Assembly (NCBI GenBank): GCA_018224315.1
Contig: JAGTVF010000142.1
Location: forward strand, 1-6,936
Reading direction: 5' to 3'
DNA length: 6,936 bases
From: Desulfobacterales bacterium
GTDB taxonomy: Bacteria; Desulfobacterota; Desulfobacteria; Desulfobacterales; Desulfosalsimonadaceae
Shown one piece after another: positions 1-5,809 of the stretch. The notes under the pieces were generated by a model. That model did not search any database, was not told the DNA's origin, and saw only the letters and a list, made by a program, of their open reading frames with translations. The translations under genes were made by a program, and so were the position numbers. The number at the start of each line of letters is the position of its first letter. Position 1 is the first letter of the stretch.

Positions 1-18
1 CAGACGGCTTTGCCGCAT
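1..18 (-). CDS. 5' end of a leftward gene, cut by the window edge
   Basis: Only six codons are visible (Met-Arg-Gln-Ser-Arg-Leu), starting with ATG at 18-16 and open to the window edge. The call rests on context. On the minus strand an AGGA ribosome binding site sits 7 bases before this ATG. A TTGACA-containing promoter lies about 50 bases further upstream, and an inverted repeat lies between the promoter and the start. That layout is typical of an autoregulated gene such as a TetR- or GntR-type repressor, but six residues cannot identify a family. The product is unknown. Confidence 0.45.
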
Positions 19-45
19 GCCGGTTTCCTGTGTTCTGTAGTGTAT

Positions 46-60
46 GTAAGTGTTACTTAC
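46..60. promoter_or_regulatory. Operator-like inverted repeat, GTAAGT-N3-ACTTAC
   Basis: GTAAGT (46-51) and ACTTAC (55-60) are perfect 6-base arms around a 3-base spacer. A further CTTACC (61-66) repeats the half-site. The repeat lies just downstream of the leftward -10 element and before the start codon at 18, so a bound protein would block transcription start or early elongation. GTAAG/CTTAC half-sites resemble operators of some TetR-family repressors. The palindrome is seen directly; its role and ligand are inferred. Confidence 0.5.
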
Positions 61-69
61 CTTACCAGT

Positions 70-99
70 GTTATAATACCAGCCAATCGGGCATGTCAA
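70..99 (-). promoter_or_regulatory. Leftward sigma70-type promoter
   Basis: On the minus strand a perfect TTGACA -35 lies at 99-94. Two -10 candidates overlap. TATAAC at 75-70 has an 18-base spacer. TATTAT at 78-73 has a 15-base spacer and an upstream TG in extended -10 position. Either would place the transcription start near 62-67, inside or next to the GTAAG repeat, and about 45-50 bases before the ATG at 18. It would drive the gene leaving the left edge. Confidence 0.55.
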
Positions 100-141
100 G
101 TATAATCCGAAGCCAAAACAAATCCAGAGGTAATTTTTTTT

Positions 142-161
142 GGTTCCGGCTAAGGTTCCGG
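142..161. repeat. Two direct copies of GGTTCCGG, 12 bases apart
   Basis: GGTTCCGG occurs at 142-149 and again at 154-161, separated by CTAA, next to a run of eight T on the plus strand (134-141). The copies are direct, so they do not form a normal stem; only the self-complementary CCGG could pair. The repeat lies between the end of the small gene at 198 and the leftward promoter. The function is unknown. A pair of binding half-sites or chance are both possible. I saw no convincing terminator between 100 and 197. Confidence 0.3.
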
Positions 162-197
162 GTGGCTGATTTTCAATAGAATCGTAAAAAAAAGCTT

Positions 198-422
198 TTA
201 CCTCAATTGAAGTTCGTCAGGCCGGATTTCATTGATTTCGGTGCCGGACTTGAACCTGGAGACCAGTTCCCGTTGGATGCCGTCAATATCGGCGGCCGCA
301 TATACCGCATTGCTGATCTCCTGAAGCTTGCTGCGGTAAGCGACTTCGGACTTTAAATAACAGGCATCCGCTTTATCATCGTTTTTGCCGGATTGGTTGT
401 TAAATGGCTTAACGTTGTTCAT
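198..422 (-). CDS. Small soluble hypothetical protein (74 aa)
   Basis: A small, charged, soluble protein without signal peptide or membrane segment. I prefer the ATG at 422-420 because GGAA precedes it by about 7 bases. An in-frame GTG at 434-432 would give 78 residues but has poorer spacing to any purine-rich site. From memory, the central stretch (YRSKLQEISNAVYAAADIDG and the RELVSRF that follows) resembles the helix that precedes GAF domains in some deltaproteobacterial GspE-type ATPases and signalling proteins. No GAF domain follows: the frame ends after a polar tail with EINEIRPDELQLR. It may be a conserved small protein or a remnant. It lies about 47 bases downstream of the two-helix membrane protein gene and is probably co-transcribed with it. 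The function is not known. Confidence 0.55.
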   Translation of the reverse strand: MNNVKPFNNQSGKNDDKADACYLKSEVAYRSKLQEISNAVYAAADIDGIQRELVSRFKSGTEINEIRPDELQLR

Positions 423-469
423 GATTTTTTCCACAGTCTCTAAAATCGATTCGCCAAAACCGCCAAAAT

Positions 470-721
470 TTAGGCGTCAGTGTCTTTCTGGGTCTGCCAG
501 AAACGGTACAACTTCTGAATCCCCCCGCCAGCCAGGATCACGGCCATGAGGTAGAAGGCGATGTGCAAAAAGACCCGGACGGAGTCAAAATGGTCAATTT
601 CGGCAACCTGCTCCATGATCAGCGGAATCCGAAAGAAAAAGGCAACCCCCATCAACAGCAGGGCCGCACCCCAAACCAGCTGAATCATTTCCCGGCCCGA
701 TACCTGGCGGCGATTTGACAT
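470..721 (-). CDS. Small inner-membrane protein with two helices (83 aa)
   Basis: An 83-residue hypothetical protein with two clear hydrophobic segments, about residues 13-31 (VWGAALLLMGVAFFF) and 49-67 (VFLHIAFYLMAVILAGGG). A short acidic loop (AEIDHFDS) joins them. The N-terminus is basic (NRR) and the tail is charged, ending in KDTDA. A positive-inside reading puts both ends in the cytoplasm as a hairpin, though this is a prediction. It starts at ATG 721-719. The purine-rich AAGGA on the minus strand is 13 bases upstream, longer than usual, so initiation may be modest. A strong promoter lies about 50 bases before the start, and the soluble small gene follows on the same strand. I do not recognise a named family; it could be a conserved hypothetical of sulfate reducers or an accessory subunit of a membrane complex. 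Confidence 0.72.
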   Translation of the reverse strand: MSNRRQVSGREMIQLVWGAALLLMGVAFFFRIPLIMEQVAEIDHFDSVRVFLHIAFYLMAVILAGGGIQKLYRFWQTQKDTDA

Positions 722-754
722 ATGCGGAATTTTTTCCTTAAATATTTTTTATTA

Positions 755-783
755 TGGACATGTGATTGTATACCTATTATATA
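755..783 (+). promoter_or_regulatory. Candidate rightward promoter for the GNAT-nitrilase gene
   Basis: TGGACA (755-760, five of six matches to the -35 consensus) is followed after 17 bases by TATATA (778-783, four of six matches to the -10). The start would be near 790, giving a leader of about 140 bases to the ATG at 931. Its -10 lies on the same bases as the -10 of the stronger leftward promoter. This is a sequence match only. Confidence 0.4.
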
Positions 784-806
784 GCCGGATTCACAAGGCG
801 TGTCAA
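776..806 (-). promoter_or_regulatory. Strong leftward sigma70-type promoter
   Basis: The minus strand carries a perfect TTGACA at 806-801, and after 17 bases the octamer TATATAAT at 783-776. This contains TATATA at 17-base spacing and the perfect TATAAT at 19-base spacing. Transcription would begin near 769-770, leaving a leader of about 48 bases to the ATG at 721. It most likely drives the 83-residue membrane protein gene and the small gene after it. Confidence 0.65.
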
Positions 807-830
807 CTTGCTTCAAAGCAGGCAGATTAA

Positions 831-844
831 GGCGGCTGACCGCC
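831..844 (+). other. Short GC hairpin in the leader of the GNAT-nitrilase gene
   Basis: GGCGG (831-835) and CCGCC (840-844) can form a 5-base stem with a CTGA loop in the untranslated leader, about 87 bases before the start codon. No T-run follows, so it is not an intrinsic terminator. It may be a stabilising or regulatory element, or chance. Confidence 0.3.
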
Positions 845-889
845 GCTGCAGGAAAAAACTCCGACAGGGACCAAAGACTGAAACAAAAG

Positions 890-930
890 CCAAAAGAACA
901 ACCCAAAAGAAACAGCCCAAAAGGAACAGC
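890..930 (+). repeat. Three tandem A-rich 13-14 base repeats ending at the start codon
   Basis: Three near-identical units lie head to tail: 890-902 (CCAAAAGAACAAC), 903-916 (CCAAAAGAAACAGC) and 917-930 (CCAAAAGGAACAGC). The ATG follows directly. Only the last unit has AAGGA (921-925), the Shine-Dalgarno sequence, 5 bases from the ATG. The first two carry AAGAA at the same place. This fixes the start at 931 and makes an unstructured, A-rich initiation region that could act as a translation enhancer. Confidence 0.55.
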
Positions 931-2487
931 ATGGATACCGCCAGCCAATCATCAGAACACAAGCTCAAACTGCGCAATTTAATCACCCGGGACTACGCAG
1001 ATGTCAAGGAAATCATGGACAGGGTCTATCCTGACAAGATGGGGGCCTGGGACAGAAGCGAGTTTCACACCCTGATCCACCGGTTTGCCGAAGGCCAGAT
1101 CTGCATCGAGGACAAGGGAAAAGTGGTGGCCGCAGCCCTGGCCATCATTGTCAGTGCAGATATTTACGAGGAAAAGCACTCTTACGACGATGTCATCGGC
1201 GGCAGCCGCATCAGCGGCCATGACTCGGCCGGAGACGCGTTATACGGCATCGACATCTTTGTCCATCCCGACTATCGGGGACTGCGCCTGGGCCGGCGCC
1301 TTTATGACGCCAGAAAGGAACTCTGCGAGGAATTAAACCTTAAAGGCATCATTTTTGGCGGCCGGATTCCGGGCTATGACGAGTATCACGAGGAACTCAC
1401 GCCCCAGCAATACATCCAGAAAGTCAAAAACAATGAGATCTATGACCCGGTGTTGTCGTTTCAGCTGGCCAATGACTTTCACATCAAGAAAATTCTGAAA
1501 AACTACATTCCCGAAGACAACCAGTCGCGCTCCTACGGTGTGCTGCTGGAATGGAACAACATCTATTATGAAAAAAAACGAAAGCTGTTCGGCGGCAGAA
1601 AAGCCTATCCCAGAATCGGCGTGGTCCAGTGGCAAATGCGGCCCTTTGCCTCATTTGATGACTTTATCCAGCAGGCCGAGTTTTTCGTGGACGCCGTGGC
1701 CGGCTATAATTCAGACCTGATTTTATTTCCCGAAATGTTAAACGCCCCGCTCCTGCGCAATTTCAACCAGGAAAACCCGGCTGAATCCATGCGCTCGCTG
1801 GCTGAATACACCGAACCGCTCAGAGAATCGTTTCTCCGGATGGCCCTTGCCTACAACATTAACATCATTGCCGGCAGCGTGCCGGAATACTCCGGTGAAC
1901 ACCTCTACAATGTCTCTTATCTCTGCCGGCGCGACGGCACCTGGGATGCCCAGTACAAGCTCCACATCACCCCGGACGAGTCCCTGTACTGGGGTTTGCG
2001 GGGCGGCAGCGATCTGCGGGTGTTTAACACGGACATGGGCAAAATCGGGATTTTAATCTGCTATGACATTGAATTTCCCGAGTTGTCCCGCCACCTGGTG
2101 GACAAGGGAATGAACATCCTGCTGGTTCCCTACTGGACCGACACCAAAAACGCCTACCTGCGGGTGCGCAGATGCGCCCAGGCCCGGGCCATTGAAAACG
2201 AATGCTATGTGGCCATATCCGGCAGCGTGGGCAACCTGCCCCGGGTGGAAAACATGGACATCCAGTATTCCCAGGCCGCGGTGTTCACCCCCTCGGACTT
2301 TGCCTTTCCCCATGACGCCATTGCCGCAGAAGCCACCCCCAACACGGAAATGACACTGATGGTGGACCTGGACCTGGATTTGCTAAAGGAACTGCGGCAG
2401 CAGGGCAGCGTGCGCAACCTGCAAAGCAGAAGAGAGGATCTCTACAAAATACTCTGGAAGCCGGAAGAAGAGGATTTGATTTTTTAA
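931..2487 (+). CDS. Bifunctional GNAT acyltransferase / carbon-nitrogen hydrolase (YhcX-like)
   Basis: A 518-residue cytoplasmic fusion protein. Residues about 10-195 form a GNAT domain. Its acetyl-CoA loop follows DIFVHPDY and reads RGLRLGRRLY (R116-G121 core), with Arg at the fourth position where Gly is usual. Residues about 227-500 are a nitrilase-superfamily domain with the full triad: Glu268 in LILFPEML, Lys343 in AQYKLHITPDE and Cys377 in ILICYDIEFPEL. A conserved RVRRCAQARAIEN segment follows. The length and order match the YhcX type of B. subtilis, about 513 residues. The hydrolase half should cleave an amide or nitrile C-N bond through a thioester. The acyltransferase half should move an acyl group from CoA to an amine. 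The natural substrate is not known to me, and the two halves may act in sequence on one small molecule. The ATG at 931 is chosen because AAGGA precedes it; an upstream in-frame TTG would add 55 lysine/arginine-rich residues unlike the family. The gene stands alone between a divergent and a convergent unit. Confidence 0.92.
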   Translation: MDTASQSSEHKLKLRNLITRDYADVKEIMDRVYPDKMGAWDRSEFHTLIHRFAEGQICIEDKGKVVAAALAIIVSADIYEEKHSYDDVIGGSRISGHDSAGDALYGIDIFVHPDYRGLRLGRRLYDARKELCEELNLKGIIFGGRIPGYDEYHEELTPQQYIQKVKNNEIYDPVLSFQLANDFHIKKILKNYIPEDNQSRSYGVLLEWNNIYYEKKRKLFGGRKAYPRIGVVQWQMRPFASFDDFIQQAEFFVDAVAGYNSDLILFPEMLNAPLLRNFNQENPAESMRSLAEYTEPLRESFLRMALAYNINIIAGSVPEYSGEHLYNVSYLCRRDGTWDAQYKLHITPDESLYWGLRGGSDLRVFNTDMGKIGILICYDIEFPELSRHLVDKGMNILLVPYWTDTKNAYLRVRRCAQARAIENECYVAISGSVGNLPRVENMDIQYSQAAVFTPSDFAFPHDAIAAEATPNTEMTLMVDLDLDLLKELRQQGSVRNLQSRREDLYKILWKPEEEDLIF

Positions 2488-4373
2488 AAGGGCCGCTGGT
2501 TGTCGAGTTCTTCCATTTGCGTGTCAAAGTCGGCCCGTTTGACATCGGCCTCAGCAGACAGGGACTCGAGCCGTTCAAAGCCGGCGTCGATTTTCTCCCG
2601 GCACTCGTGCAAAGCCCGGGACAGCTCGGCGATCTCCCGGCCCCCGCCATTTACTGAAGCCTCCTGCATCCGGGCGTTTAAATCCTCGAGCTGCTGCTCT
2701 AACTGTACGATATCGTTTTCAACCGCTTCGATCCGGTCTTCCACGGGTTTTAGCGCCCGGCTTTTTTCCGCCACGATTTTTGAGCGCAGGCGGCGGTAAT
2801 CCTTTTTGGTGATCTGGCCGGCACAATCGGTTTTCTGCGCCGGGTCCTCACGCCTGCCGGCGACGGCCTCGTCTTCTTCCCATCCCACGGTTTCCAGAAA
2901 TCGCTGGTATGTGCCGTCAAACACCTCAATTCCGCCGCCCTGGAAAACCACCAGCCGCCGGGCCAGGGCGTGGAGAAACATTTCATTGTGGGTGACCATG
3001 ACCACGGCTCCGTCAAAGGCGTCTATGGCAGACAGCAATGCATCACACGACTCCATGTCAAAATGGTTCGTGGGCTCATCGAGCAGCAAAAAATTGGCCG
3101 GGGCGGCCAGCAGGCGGCCGAGCATGACCCGGCATTTTTCCCCGCCGGAAAGGACCCGGATTTTTTTTAAGGCCTGATCGCCCTCAAACAGCATGGAACC
3201 GCAGATACTGCGGGCGGCCTGACGTCCCATGTCCGGGTTGGCGGCCAGAATTTCTTCTTCCACGGTGCGCTCATCGGATAAGGTGTGGATATTGGTCTGC
3301 TCAAACAGGCCCTTGATCGCGTTGGGATGGTTGTCAATCCGTCCGGCATGCGGGGTCAGCTCCCCTGCCAGCAGACGCAGCAGGGTGGTTTTGCCGGCAC
3401 CGTTTCTGCCCATAATACAGATGCGCTCGTCCGGGGCGATGGTCATGGAAAAATCGTCAATCAGGCAGGCCGCCGGGTCACTGGTTTGTCCGTTGTCATA
3501 GGAAAATGCGAGATTTTCCGCCTGGAGCATGTATTTTCCCGTAAAAGGGGCGCTGTTAAATGAAAAATCCAGATTTTTGGCCTGCTCCAGTTTTTCCTTC
3601 CGGGTCAGCTTGGAAAGGGTTTTGACCCGGGACTGCACCATGTTGGCCAGGCGGGCCTTGGCCCGGAAGCGATTGATAAAGCGTTCGATGTCTTTGCGTT
3701 TGCGCTCGTCATTCTGCCGGGTTTTTTCATACACCTCCTCTTCCTGGGCAATCTGGGTGTAGTATTTCTCCGTGCTGCCGGGAATTTTTTTGATTTTTCT
3801 GCGATGGATCCCGGCGATATGGGTGGCCACCCCGTCCATGAAGCTTCTGTCATGGGTGATCAAAAAAACCTCTCCGGGCCAGCTGACCAGAAACTGGCGG
3901 ATCCAGCGGATGGAAGTGATATCCAGATAATTGGTGGGCTCGTCGAGCAAAAGCATGTCCGGCCGGGAGACCAGCACCTTGGCCAGGTTGAGCCGCACCT
4001 GGTAGCCACCGGAAAATTCCCCGGGCGCCCGGCCCATATCCGCCTGGCAGAACCCGAGCCCGGCAAGGATTTTTTCCACTTCCCAGTGGGCCTCTGACCG
4101 ATCCGCCGGCAGACCGCGCATGCCTTCTTCAAGCACCGTGGGCGCAGAAAAAGATAGCTGCTGGGCCACATGACCGATCCGGTAATTCCTCGGCCGGGAA
4201 ATGGTCCCGGCATCCGGGCTTTCCTCTCCGATGATCAGCCGAAACAGGGTGGTTTTGCCGTGCCCGTTTCTGCCCACCAATCCCAGCCGCTCGCCGGCAT
4301 GGACCCGAAGGCTCACGTCATCAAACAGCACGTGACCGCCGTAGCTTTTGCTCAATCCCTCAATATTGATCAT
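2484..4373 (-). CDS. ABC-F family ATPase (YheS/Uup-like, ribosome-associated)
   Basis: A 629-residue protein with two ABC ATPase domains and no membrane segment, so not a transporter. NBD1 has Walker A GRNGHGKT (34-41), signature SGGYQ (121-125), Walker B and glutamate in LLLDEPTNYLD (E145), and switch His173. A charged linker of about 80 residues follows (about 190-270), with FRAKARLANMVQSRVKTL, which resembles the tRNA-contacting linker of the YheS/YdiF group. NBD2 has Walker A GRNGAGKT (322-329), LSGGEKCR (408-415), LLLDEPTNHFD (E433) and His462. Residues about 525-627 form a coiled-coil tail as in Uup and YheS. The gap between Walker A and signature in NBD1 leaves little room for an EttA-type long arm. 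ABC-F proteins bind the ribosomal E site and modulate stalled or early elongation; that role here is by family. The start is ATG 4373-4371, which gives the usual M-I-x-I beginning; an in-frame GTG at 4427 lies inside the previous gene. There is no clear Shine-Dalgarno. The stop overlaps the convergent gene's stop. Confidence 0.93.
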   Translation of the reverse strand: MINIEGLSKSYGGHVLFDDVSLRVHAGERLGLVGRNGHGKTTLFRLIIGEESPDAGTISRPRNYRIGHVAQQLSFSAPTVLEEGMRGLPADRSEAHWEVEKILAGLGFCQADMGRAPGEFSGGYQVRLNLAKVLVSRPDMLLLDEPTNYLDITSIRWIRQFLVSWPGEVFLITHDRSFMDGVATHIAGIHRRKIKKIPGSTEKYYTQIAQEEEVYEKTRQNDERKRKDIERFINRFRAKARLANMVQSRVKTLSKLTRKEKLEQAKNLDFSFNSAPFTGKYMLQAENLAFSYDNGQTSDPAACLIDDFSMTIAPDERICIMGRNGAGKTTLLRLLAGELTPHAGRIDNHPNAIKGLFEQTNIHTLSDERTVEEEILAANPDMGRQAARSICGSMLFEGDQALKKIRVLSGGEKCRVMLGRLLAAPANFLLLDEPTNHFDMESCDALLSAIDAFDGAVVMVTHNEMFLHALARRLVVFQGGGIEVFDGTYQRFLETVGWEEDEAVAGRREDPAQKTDCAGQITKKDYRRLRSKIVAEKSRALKPVEDRIEAVENDIVQLEQQLEDLNARMQEASVNGGGREIAELSRALHECREKIDAGFERLESLSAEADVKRADFDTQMEELDNQRPF

Positions 4374-4393
4374 TTGGAAAATGTCTTTTAAAG

Positions 4394-5791
4394 CTATTCC
4401 GGTTTTTCGATTCCCAGCTTGCTGCACCGGTAGCGCAAAGAGCGGAAGGTGATGCCAAGCAGTTCTGCGGCCTTGTTTTTGTTGCCGTTTGTACAGGAAA
4501 GGGCCTTTTCCAGATAGGCCCTCTCGATTTGCTCCAGGATACTGTCAAGAAACACGCCCCTGGGCACCTCGTCAAGGTCAAACCGCCGGTTTTCAATCCC
4601 CTCGATCCAGCGGCGCTTGTGAATGGAAAGGGAAAGGTTGTCGGGCAGCAAAATATTGGTGCTCGACAGTGCCACGCTTCGCTCAATTAAATTTTCAAGT
4701 TCCCGGATGTTGCCGGGAAAATCATATTTCTGAAGCAAATCAACGGCATAAGAGGAAATCTTGGTCATTTCCTTGCCCGCATCCCGGGCGTATTTTTCCA
4801 GAAAATGCTGAGCCAGGGCCCGCAGGTCCCCTTTTCGCTCCCGCAGGGGCGGCACCTTGATTTCCACCACGTTTAGCCGGTAATAGAGATCCTCCCGGAA
4901 CCGGCCGGCAATGACTTCTTCTTCAACCTGCTTGTTGGTGGCGGAAATAATGCGGATGTCCACGCACACGTCATCATTGGAGCCAACCGGCTTAAAGGCG
5001 CGTTCCTGGACCACCCGCAACAGGCGCACCTGCATGGGAAGACTTAATTCGCCGACTTCATCGAGAAAAATGGTACCGGTGTTGGCTGCCTCAAACAGAC
5101 CCTTTTTGTCCTGGGAAGCACCGGTGAACGCCCCTTTTTTATATCCGAAAAACTCGCTTTCCATCAAGGTTTCCGGAATACTGCCGCAGTTGATCACCAC
5201 AAAGGGCTTATCGCTGCGGCTGCTCTGGTTATGGATGGCCCGGGCAATGAGTTCCTTGCCGGTACCGCTTTCACCGGTGATCATCACGTTGGTGCGCGTG
5301 GGCGCAATTTGCTCGATAACCTCGTAGATATGCATCATCCTGGGGCTGTTGCCCACCAGGAGCCCGAAATGCAGACTTTGCTGCAGTTCGTCGTCAAGCA
5401 GTTTTTTTTCATCCGAAAGGGTCTTGAGCTCCAGGGCCTTGGCAATGGTCTGCTTTAACTCGTCATTGTCAAAAGGCTTGGGCAGGTAATCATAGGCCCC
5501 CTCGTTCATTGCCTCCACCGCGTTTTCAGCTGTGGCATAAGCGGAAATCATGATGACCACTGTATCCGGATTATTTGTCTTGGCCCGGCGCAGCACATCC
5601 AGGCCGCTGATATCGCCCAGCCGAATATCGCACAGAATCAGGTCATATGCATTTTCATCGATCATGGCCTTGGCCCGGCGGCCGCTTTCAGCCGTATCCA
5701 CCCCGTAGCCTTCGGCGCCGAGCATGATTTCCAGAAACTCGCGCATGCTTAGCTCATCGTCAACAATGAGCAATGTGGCTTTTTCGGTCAT
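4394..5791 (-). CDS. Sigma54-dependent response regulator, NtrC family, PilR-like
   Basis: A 465-residue transcription activator with three domains. The receiver (about 6-118) has acidic Asp11-Asp12, phosphoacceptor Asp55 in LILCDIRLGD, Ser83 and Lys105. The AAA+ domain (about 142-380) has Walker A GESGTGKE (173-180), the sigma54-contacting GAFTGA loop (220-225), Walker B in TIFLDEVGEL (D244-E245) and the FREDLYYRLN arginine region (297-307). A Fis-type helix-turn-helix ends the protein (about 435-461). Its GITFRSLRYR recognition region resembles PilR rather than NtrC or AtoC. When phosphorylated by a partner histidine kinase it should oligomerise and remodel RNA polymerase-sigma54 at -24/-12 promoters. 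PilR controls type IV pilus genes elsewhere; the target here is not shown. No kinase gene is adjacent. ATG is at 5791-5789, 18 bases after the pyrC stop, without a visible Shine-Dalgarno, so coupling to pyrC translation is likely. All key residues are intact. Confidence 0.94.
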   Translation of the reverse strand: MTEKATLLIVDDELSMREFLEIMLGAEGYGVDTAESGRRAKAMIDENAYDLILCDIRLGDISGLDVLRRAKTNNPDTVVIMISAYATAENAVEAMNEGAYDYLPKPFDNDELKQTIAKALELKTLSDEKKLLDDELQQSLHFGLLVGNSPRMMHIYEVIEQIAPTRTNVMITGESGTGKELIARAIHNQSSRSDKPFVVINCGSIPETLMESEFFGYKKGAFTGASQDKKGLFEAANTGTIFLDEVGELSLPMQVRLLRVVQERAFKPVGSNDDVCVDIRIISATNKQVEEEVIAGRFREDLYYRLNVVEIKVPPLRERKGDLRALAQHFLEKYARDAGKEMTKISSYAVDLLQKYDFPGNIRELENLIERSVALSSTNILLPDNLSLSIHKRRWIEGIENRRFDLDEVPRGVFLDSILEQIERAYLEKALSCTNGNKNKAAELLGITFRSLRYRCSKLGIEKPE

Positions 5792-5809
5792 AACAACAAT
5801 CAGCAGTGT

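Noticed and set aside
101..106. Plus-strand TATAAT as a -10 element
   Set aside because: No -35 at 16-18 bases upstream and no TG extension; probably chance in an AT-rich region.
184..201. Possible terminator hairpin GTAAAA/TTTTAC at the end of the small gene
   Set aside because: The stem is only six AT-rich pairs around an A/T loop; too weak to call an intrinsic terminator.
766..930. In-frame TTG extension of the GNAT-nitrilase gene (55 extra residues)
   Set aside because: TTG is a rare start, no ribosome binding site precedes it, it lies inside the promoter region, and the added lysine/arginine-rich peptide is a translation of the A-rich repeats.
685..948. 87-residue minus-strand reading frame across the promoter region
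   Set aside because: It overlaps the 83-residue gene in another frame, covers both promoters and the repeat leader, and has no family features.
2806..3177. Plus-strand reading frame of 123 residues opposite the ABC-F gene
   Set aside because: It is a shadow of the ABC-F coding sequence with serine- and arginine-rich composition and no motif.
4374..4427. GTG-initiated extension of the ABC-F protein by 18 residues
   Set aside because: It lies within the coding region of the response regulator, has no ribosome binding site, and the ABC-F family begins at the M-I-x-I found at 4373.
4911..5327. Plus-strand reading frame of 138 residues opposite the response regulator
   Set aside because: It is a mirror of the AAA+ coding region, serine-rich and without a recognisable domain.
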